From an uncultured Clostridia bacterium (lineage in GTDB: Bacteria > Bacillota > Clostridia > TANB77 > CAG-508): a stretch of DNA of 8,004 nt. Position 1 is the first letter of the stretch. Each line of letters starts with the position of its first letter. Positions 3,868 through 8,004 of the stretch are shown piece by piece. The DNA is taken from the NCBI GenBank assembly GCA_948857205.1, contig CAQPRV010000100.1, forward strand, positions 1-8,004, in the 5' to 3' direction. Position numbers and translations under genes: made by a program. A model generated the notes under the pieces. The model did not search any database, was not told the origin of the DNA, and saw only the letters and a program-made list of their open reading frames with translations.

Positions 3868-6597
3868 TTGGAAAACAGTAAATGGTATAACAAAGAAATC
3901 AAAGAAGTAGAAAAAGAATTAAAAACAGACATTGAAAAAGGATTAACATTAGAGGAAGTAAAAAAGAGACAAGAAAAATATGGAAGAAATGAGCTAAAAG
4001 CAAAAAAGAAAAAAACACTAGTACAAAAGTTTTTAGAACAATTTAAAGATTTTTCAATAGTAATTTTAATAATTGCAGCTATTGTATCAGGAGTAGTAGG
4101 AGTTGCAGAAGGAGAAGGAATAACAGATACAATAATAATACTAATAGTAGTAATAGTAAATGCAATAATTGGTGTTACCCAAGAAGCAAAAGCAGAAAAA
4201 TCATTAGAAGCATTACAAAAACTAACAGATCATGCAACAAAAGTAGTAAGAGATGGAGCAGTTATAGTAGTACCAGCAAAAGAGCTAGTTCCAGGAGATA
4301 TAGTTGTTTTAGATACAGGAGATTATATTCCAGCAGACTTAAGAATAATAGAAGCTATTAATTTAAAATCACAAGAATCATCATTAACAGGTGAGTCTGT
4401 ACCAGTAGAAAAATGCGCAGAAGTAATAAAAGATGGAGAAATAGGCATAGGAGATAGAATAAATATGCTATTTTCATCTAGTTTGGTTACTTATGGAAGA
4501 GGAAAAGGTATAATAGTTGAAACTGGAATGATGACAGAAGTAGGAAAAATAGCTGGAATGTTAGATGCTACAGAAGAACAAGTTACTCCACTTCAAGAAA
4601 AGCTAAATAAATTAGGAAAGACACTAGGAATAGCAGCATTACTTATATGTGTATTTATATTTATAATAGGACTAATTCAAGGGAAAGAACCAATTCACAT
4701 GTTTATGACAGCGGTATCATTAGCTGTTGCAGCTATTCCAGAAGGATTAGTAGCAGTATCAACAATTGTATTAGCCATAGGTGTACAGAAGATGGTTAAA
4801 AGAAATGCTATTGTAAAAAGATTACCAGCAGTAGAAACACTAGGAAGTAGTACAGTTATATGTTCAGATAAAACAGGAACATTAACACAAAATAAAATGA
4901 CAGTAGAAAAAATATTTATAAATAATAGCACAAAAGATTTATCAGATTTTAAAGAACAAGATATAAATGAAGATATAAAGAAATTAGTATATGCAAATAT
5001 GTTATGTAATGATACAAAAATAGGAAATAATGGAGAACTAACAGGAGATCCAACAGAAACGGCTTTAGTTGATATGGCATTTAAATTAGATTTTGATCCT
5101 TCAATATATGATAGAATGCCACGTATTGAAGAGGTACCATTTGATTCTGATAGAAAATTAATGACAACTATAAACGAAATAAATGGAAAATATATTGTAT
5201 ATACAAAGGGTGGAGTAGATGAATTATTAAAAAGAAGTAATTCATATCTAGAAAATGGAGAAATTAAACAAGATTTGGATGAATATGCAAATATTATAAG
5301 AGAACATAATGAAAATATGGCAAAAGAAGCATTAAGGGTATTAGCATGTGCATACAAAGAAATTGATCATAAACCAACAAAACTAGAAATGGAAAAAATA
5401 GAAAGTGATTTAATTTTCATTGGAATGGTTGGAATGATAGATCCTCCAAGGGAAGAAGCAAAAAAGGCAGTAGAAAAATGTAAAACTGCAGGAATAAAAA
5501 CTGTAATGATTACAGGAGATCATAAAATTACAGCAATGGCAATTGCAAAAAAATTAGGTATATTAGAAAAAGAAGAAGAAGCAATAACAGGTCTAGACCT
5601 AGAAAAAATGTCAGATGAAGAGTTAGAAAAAAATGTAAGAAATTATTCAGTATATGCAAGAGTTTCTCCAGAACATAAAGTAAGAATAGTAAAAGCATGG
5701 CAGAAAAATGGGGAAATTGTAAGTATGACAGGTGATGGAGTTAATGATAGTCCAGCACTAAAAACAGCTAACATAGGTTGTGCAATGGGAGTAGTTGGAA
5801 CAGATGTAGCAAAAGAAGCAGCTGATGTAATATTAACAGATGATAATTTTGCAACGATTGTATCAGCAGTAGAAGAAGGAAGAAGAATATATGATAACAT
5901 ATTAAAAGTAATACAATTTTTATTATCAAGCAATGTAGGAGAAATAGTAGTATTATTTTTAGCGACTCTATGTACACCATTATTTGCAAAGTTGTTTGGT
6001 ATTACAGATATATCACACTTAGAAATACTATTACCAATTCACATATTATGGATAAATTTGGTAACTGATTCACTTCCAGCACTTGCATTAGCTTTTGACC
6101 CAGCAAATAATGATATAATGAAACGAAAACCAGCTAAACCAGGAAAAGGTGTATTTACAAAAGGAATGACATGGAGAGTAATATATCAAGGAATGATGAT
6201 TGGAATTTTAACACTAATAGCATTTATGATTGGATTAGGAACAACAACAGAACCTATAAATGGATTAACGCTAGATGAGTCAAAGATAGAAGTTGGCCAA
6301 ACAATGGCATTTGTGACTCTAGCATTATCAGAACTAGTACATGTATTTAATATAAGAAATAACAAAGAATCAATATTTAAATCTAAAATATTTAATAATA
6401 CAAAACTTTTATTAGCAGTATTAGTTTCTGCAGCTTTAATGCTTGTAATATTAGCTATACCAGCTTTAAGAACAATATTTAGTATTCCATTATTGCCAAC
6501 AACAAATATATTAGAACTTATTGGTTTAATATTTGCACCAATATTAATAGTTGAAATATTCAAATTATTAAAAATTAATACCACAAAGGAAGAATAA
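3868..6597 (+). CDS. P2-type cation-transporting ATPase, probable Mn2+ (Mn2+/Ca2+) exporter
   Basis: This 909-residue membrane pump couples ATP hydrolysis to cation export. An N-terminal cation-ATPase domain (WYNKEIKEV...) precedes M1 (about 62-79) and M2 (85-104). Motifs: TGES (174-177, dephosphorylation), PEGL in M4 (291-294), DKTGTLT with phosphorylated D334, KGG (447-449, ATP), TGD (549-551), TGDGVND (621-627), NVGE in M5 (N689, E692), NLVTD in M6 (N730, D734), then four more C-terminal helices. The M4/M5/M6 ligands match those of SERCA-type Ca2+ pumps, so generic annotation says Ca2+ ATPase. The upstream Mn2+ riboswitch makes Mn2+ efflux the more likely physiological role, as for YoaB/MgtA-like pumps. 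TTG at 3868 is the only possible 5' start: TGA lies directly upstream in frame, and AGGAG (3853-3857) is 10 nt away. Single-gene transcript. Confidence 0.93.
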   Translation: MENSKWYNKEIKEVEKELKTDIEKGLTLEEVKKRQEKYGRNELKAKKKKTLVQKFLEQFKDFSIVILIIAAIVSGVVGVAEGEGITDTIIILIVVIVNAIIGVTQEAKAEKSLEALQKLTDHATKVVRDGAVIVVPAKELVPGDIVVLDTGDYIPADLRIIEAINLKSQESSLTGESVPVEKCAEVIKDGEIGIGDRINMLFSSSLVTYGRGKGIIVETGMMTEVGKIAGMLDATEEQVTPLQEKLNKLGKTLGIAALLICVFIFIIGLIQGKEPIHMFMTAVSLAVAAIPEGLVAVSTIVLAIGVQKMVKRNAIVKRLPAVETLGSSTVICSDKTGTLTQNKMTVEKIFINNSTKDLSDFKEQDINEDIKKLVYANMLCNDTKIGNNGELTGDPTETALVDMAFKLDFDPSIYDRMPRIEEVPFDSDRKLMTTINEINGKYIVYTKGGVDELLKRSNSYLENGEIKQDLDEYANIIREHNENMAKEALRVLACAYKEIDHKPTKLEMEKIESDLIFIGMVGMIDPPREEAKKAVEKCKTAGIKTVMITGDHKITAMAIAKKLGILEKEEEAITGLDLEKMSDEELEKNVRNYSVYARVSPEHKVRIVKAWQKNGEIVSMTGDGVNDSPALKTANIGCAMGVVGTDVAKEAADVILTDDNFATIVSAVEEGRRIYDNILKVIQFLLSSNVGEIVVLFLATLCTPLFAKLFGITDISHLEILLPIHILWINLVTDSLPALALAFDPANNDIMKRKPAKPGKGVFTKGMTWRVIYQGMMIGILTLIAFMIGLGTTTEPINGLTLDESKIEVGQTMAFVTLALSELVHVFNIRNNKESIFKSKIFNNTKLLLAVLVSAALMLVILAIPALRTIFSIPLLPTTNILELIGLIFAPILIVEIFKLLKINTTKEE

Positions 6598-6638
6598 AAA
6601 ATGAGCTAAAAGGATTTATTTCTTTTAGCTCATTTTTA
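6596..6638 (+). terminator. Strong intrinsic terminator after the ATPase
   Basis: ATGAGCTAAAAG (6601-6612) pairs perfectly with CTTTTAGCTCAT (6622-6633), extended by A5/T5 to about 17 bp around a 9-nt loop and followed by Ts. The flanking A run lets it act in both directions. Confidence 0.9.
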
Positions 6639-6647
6639 TATACAATT

Positions 6648-6788
6648 AGCAAAAGGGGATATCCATATGATAATGCAAGTATGGAAAGCTTCAATTCCAT
6701 ATTAAAGAAAGATGAAGTAAATCAAAGAAATTATGTAACATTTGAAGAAACAAAATTAGCAATATATGTGTCTAAATACTTGACCTAA
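6648..6788 (+). pseudogene. Decayed IS3-family transposase fragment (C-terminal part of integrase core)
   Basis: Read in the frame of base 6648, the sequence gives SKRGYPYDNASMESF followed by NSILKKDEVNQ and FEETKLAI, ending at TAA 6786-6788. This is the signature around the final catalytic Glu of the DDE integrase core of IS3-family transposases (typically KGNPYDNAxxESFxxxLKKE). Only about 46 residues remain: no start codon, no DD residues, no OrfA, and the usual C-terminal WYNxxRxHSSLGY segment is missing. The residues after FEETKLAI do not match the expected tail, suggesting an internal deletion up to the element's right end. It begins about ten bases after the ATPase terminator, so an old insertion was mostly deleted there. 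IS subgroup not assignable. Confidence 0.8.
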
Positions 6789-6984
6789 ATCCAATACTAG
6801 TTAAATACGCCTTTTTGTATATTGCTATTATATCAGAATTATTAACATAAACCCAGATTGTTGTCTTTGTTCATCATGGCAATTTAAAAATTGTGAATGT
6901 CTGTAACAGAAATTTAAAATTTGTTACATTTTTCAAGTATTATAAAAATAACTGGACCTTCATATTTGTATATTTAAGTAGACT
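6789..6984. other. Non-coding remnant between IS3 fragment and the convergent minus-strand gene
   Basis: No gene is seen. It may include the old right end of the IS3 element near TGTCTAAATACTTGACC (6769-6785), which resembles the TGTCTAA-type inner end of some IS3 inverted repeats, but no partner is in view. One hairpin with a T run lies at 6902-6933. Confidence 0.4.
6902..6933 (+). terminator. Possible plus-strand terminator
   Basis: TGTAACAGA (6902-6910) pairs with TTTGTTACA (6920-6928) with one G-T pair and a 9-nt loop, followed by five Ts. It may be a relic of the IS or a second stop for plus-strand transcription. Confidence 0.45.
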
Positions 6985-7022
6985 AAAAATAGTGAATCGG
7001 AAAGTTTTCCAAATTCACTATC
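6985..7022 (-). terminator. Intrinsic terminator of the minus-strand gene
   Basis: ATAGTGAAT (6989-6997) and ATTCACTAT (7013-7021) form a perfect 9-bp stem, with an inner GGAA/TTCC extension. Read on the minus strand the stem is followed by a T run (complement of A 6985-6989). It lies about 25 bp past the stop of the 7045-7650 gene. Confidence 0.75.
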
Positions 7023-7044
7023 TTTTATAGTAGCTATTAATCTC

Positions 7045-7650
7045 TTAGCGGGCAGACACTTTAAATAATTTTTCATCATATATGGCATAAATGTTATTAT
7101 TTATAATTAGCCATATCATGTCTGTTTCTATATTCTGATATTTAAAAATAATTTTAAAGTGACCTTCATTTTGTAGTAATTCCTCTACTTTTTTTGGATT
7201 TTTTAACTCATTTAACTCAGGCGGCTGATAATCTTCTGGTGTAAGTTTGAATAAATCAAACTTATACACACCAGTATCATACTCATATGGCCCCACCATA
7301 TAATAGGTTAGCTCCTGACATGTTGTTAACAAATCATAATTATGGTTAAATGATGAAAAGTACTTAAAGAACGGTTCCTTGAAATATGAGAGCCATTCTT
7401 CCGAGGTTAAAGCTTGGATTATATAATGCCCATCTGTGTTTTCAAGATATCGGAGGTGTTCCTGAGTACTTCCTTCCTCTTCCTCTTTCTTAATGCTACC
7501 AGATTCGTTAATATTCACCTGCCATTGAAGCCGCTTTATTTCTGTTTTAATTTCTTTTACCTCCTCCTGTACCGCTACTACTGCTATAGCTGCTAATACT
7601 GCTATAGCTGCTAATACTATAGTTACTAAAATTACTAATTTTTTCCTCAT
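7045..7650 (-). CDS. Hypothetical membrane-anchored protein, 201 residues
   Basis: I do not recognise a family. The N-terminus (MRKK, then about 22 hydrophobic residues rich in LAAIAV) is a signal anchor or single membrane helix. It is followed by a short charged, probably coiled-coil stretch (QEEVKEIKTEIKRLQWQV), a Glu-rich linker, and a soluble, probably extracytoplasmic domain from about residue 70, with many aromatics (EEWLSYF, FFKYFSSF, LTYYMVGPYEYD). The domain contains one Cys and no lipobox. Start: ATG at 7648-7650 with AAAGGAGG (plus-strand 7660-7667) 9 nt upstream, an excellent RBS; a consensus promoter and a terminator bracket the gene. Base composition appears less A-rich than that of its neighbours, and it sits between two transposase sequences, so recent acquisition is plausible. 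The gene is intact and set up for expression, but its function is unknown. Confidence 0.85.
   Translation of the reverse strand: MRKKLVILVTIVLAAIAVLAAIAVVAVQEEVKEIKTEIKRLQWQVNINESGSIKKEEEEGSTQEHLRYLENTDGHYIIQALTSEEWLSYFKEPFFKYFSSFNHNYDLLTTCQELTYYMVGPYEYDTGVYKFDLFKLTPEDYQPPELNELKNPKKVEELLQNEGHFKIIFKYQNIETDMIWLIINNNIYAIYDEKLFKVSAR
7580..7615. repeat. Two tandem 18-bp repeats inside the membrane-helix coding region
   Basis: ACTGCTATAGCTGCTAAT occurs at 7580-7597 and again at 7598-7615, with a degenerate third copy beginning ACTATAG at 7616. On the minus strand each copy adds six hydrophobic residues to the N-terminal helix (LAAIAV-type repeat), keeping frame. Confidence 0.9.
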
Positions 7651-7708
7651 ATTGTGTGTCCTCCTTTTTCAAGTCTCATTACTTAGTTTACAGTTACATC
7701 TATGTTAA

Positions 7709-7740
7709 AACTAAATAAAGGATAATACCTCTATTTAGTT
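7709..7740 (-). promoter_or_regulatory. Hairpin in the leader of the minus-strand gene
   Basis: AACTAAATA (7709-7717) pairs perfectly with TATTTAGTT (7732-7740); after one mismatch AGG/CCT extends it around a 6-nt loop. The segment 7709-7716 can alternatively pair, with one mismatch, with ACTTAGTT at 7681-7688. On the minus strand only a short T run follows, so this could be a weak attenuator or an mRNA-stability structure. Confidence 0.5.
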
Positions 7741-7760
7741 ATAAAAAAGGAAAAAATGTC

Positions 7761-7782
7761 ATCAGTTAATATATTAACTGAT
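7761..7782. promoter_or_regulatory. 22-bp perfect palindrome, candidate operator or leader hairpin
   Basis: The half-site ATCAGTTAATA is followed directly by its exact reverse complement. It lies about 20-41 nt downstream of the predicted minus-strand start (about 7801). A perfectly symmetric site here could bind a dimeric repressor. In RNA form it would be a hairpin followed, after GACA, by six Ts, resembling an attenuator with an offset U tract. Confidence 0.6.
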
Positions 7783-7807
7783 AAATATATAATATATATT
7801 TATTTAT

Positions 7808-7836
7808 ATTATAATACAATATTATGTAAATGTCAA
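7808..7836 (-). promoter_or_regulatory. Consensus sigma-A promoter of the minus-strand gene
   Basis: Read on the minus strand: perfect TTGACA (plus 7831-7836), 17-nt spacer, perfect TATAAT (plus 7808-7813). Predicted start is about 7801, giving a leader of about 150 nt before the ATG at 7650. Confidence 0.85.
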
Positions 7837-7855
7837 GCTTTTTATGGTTGTATTG

Positions 7856-7875
7856 TGATTAATTATGATTAATTT
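7856..7875. repeat. 10-bp tandem repeat upstream of the minus-strand promoter
   Basis: TGATTAATTA (7856-7865) is followed by TGATTAATTT (7866-7875) and a weaker third unit. It sits 20-40 bp upstream of the minus-strand -35 box, where an AT-rich UP element or activator site would lie. It also overlaps a weak plus-strand promoter candidate (TTGTGA 7853-7858, TATGAT 7875-7880) facing the transposase gene. Confidence 0.45.
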
Positions 7876-7929
7876 ATGATAATGTCTTAAGTAGTAACTT
7901 TTAAAAATGTCCCAAAGTGAAAACAATAA

Positions 7930-7943
7930 GTCACAGAGGTGAC
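7930..7943 (+). promoter_or_regulatory. Hairpin enclosing the RBS of the right-edge transposase gene
   Basis: GTCAC (7930-7934) pairs with GTGAC (7939-7943) around AGAG, placing the RBS AGAGGTGA (7935-7942) inside the hairpin, four nt before the ATG. Such sequestration is a known way for IS elements to limit transposase synthesis. Confidence 0.5.
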
Positions 7944-7946
7944 AAA

Positions 7947-8004
7947 ATGAGAAAGGTGAATTTAAGAATGAAGGAAGCAAATAAATATGAGATAATCAAG
8001 GAAT
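7947..8004 (+). CDS. Start of a probable ISNCY (IS1202-like) transposase, truncated by window edge
   Basis: Nineteen codons are visible: MRKVNLRMKEANKYEIIKE, open to the window end. The N-terminus resembles that of clostridial ISNCY/IS1202-group transposases, where a short MRKVxLxMxExxKYxxIK segment leads into a helix-turn-helix DNA-binding domain; this match is from memory of the family. The ATG at 7947 has AGAGGTGA (7935-7942) four nt upstream. The element's left terminus should lie between about 7880 and 7930, possibly at TGTCCCAAAGTG (7909-7920), but no inverted-repeat partner is in view. The gene diverges from the minus-strand orphan and supports an accessory character for the right end. 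Whether the transposase is intact cannot be judged here. Confidence 0.6.
   Translation, partial: MRKVNLRMKEANKYEIIKE

Noticed and set aside
3719..3910. 63-codon plus-strand frame starting with TTG in the ATPase leader
   Set aside because: No RBS, low-complexity Lys/Asn/Ile product dictated by A-rich DNA, overlaps the ATPase start in another frame; the AGGAG at 3853-3857 serves the ATPase.
4695..5357. 220-codon minus-strand open frame inside the ATPase gene
   Set aside because: It is antisense to conserved ATPase motifs, including the phosphorylation site; Ser/Asn/Ile-rich product with no recognisable domain. The same applies to minus-strand frames at 5643-5933, 5768-5989 and 6186-6584.
7414..7596. 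60-codon plus-strand frame opposite the orphan gene
   Set aside because: Antisense to a gene with a strong RBS, promoter and terminator; no RBS or domain of its own.

Overview
The window looks like a chromosomal segment of an AT-rich Firmicute of the class Clostridia. The reasons are strongly A/T-biased codons, AGGAG-type ribosome binding sites, one TTG start, sigma-A promoters close to TTGACA/TATAAT, Firmicute-type housekeeping genes (rbgA, mrnC) and a yybP-ykoY riboswitch. The species cannot be named from the sequence alone.

Layout, left to right. 1-536 is the 3' end of a large, probably secreted or surface protein: an Ig-like tail followed by a Cys/His-rich terminal module. 537-836 is a hairpin-rich intergenic region ending in an extended -10 promoter. 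837-2908 is a co-directional housekeeping cluster: tsaC-type threonylcarbamoyl-AMP synthase (t6A tRNA modification), rbgA (circularly permuted GTPase for 50S assembly) and mrnC (mini-RNase III, 23S rRNA maturation). A tRNA-Glu(CUC) gene at 3050-3124, with its own near-consensus promoter and a probable terminator, follows. The translation machinery is therefore the theme of the left half.

3190-3867 is a long non-coding leader. It carries a consensus promoter (3432-3461), a manganese-sensing yybP-ykoY riboswitch (about 3528-3620) and a terminator (3610-3691) whose 5' arm overlaps the 3' strand of riboswitch helix P1. This arrangement predicts that Mn2+ turns expression on. The controlled gene (3868-6597) is a 909-residue P2-type cation ATPase that generic annotation would call a Ca2+ pump. 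The riboswitch points to Mn2+ (or Mn2+/Ca2+) efflux. A strong terminator closes the unit.

6640-8004 is accessory DNA. It holds a decayed IS3-family transposase fragment, a convergent minus-strand gene for an unrecognised membrane-anchored 201-residue protein with its own consensus promoter and a structured leader (22-bp perfect palindrome plus a second hairpin), and, at the right edge, the start of a probable ISNCY-type transposase with its RBS inside a small hairpin.

The best-supported regulatory system is the Mn2+ riboswitch/ATPase unit. The least explained parts are the Cys-rich module at the left edge, the competing hairpins at 588-664 and the minus-strand orphan with its leader.
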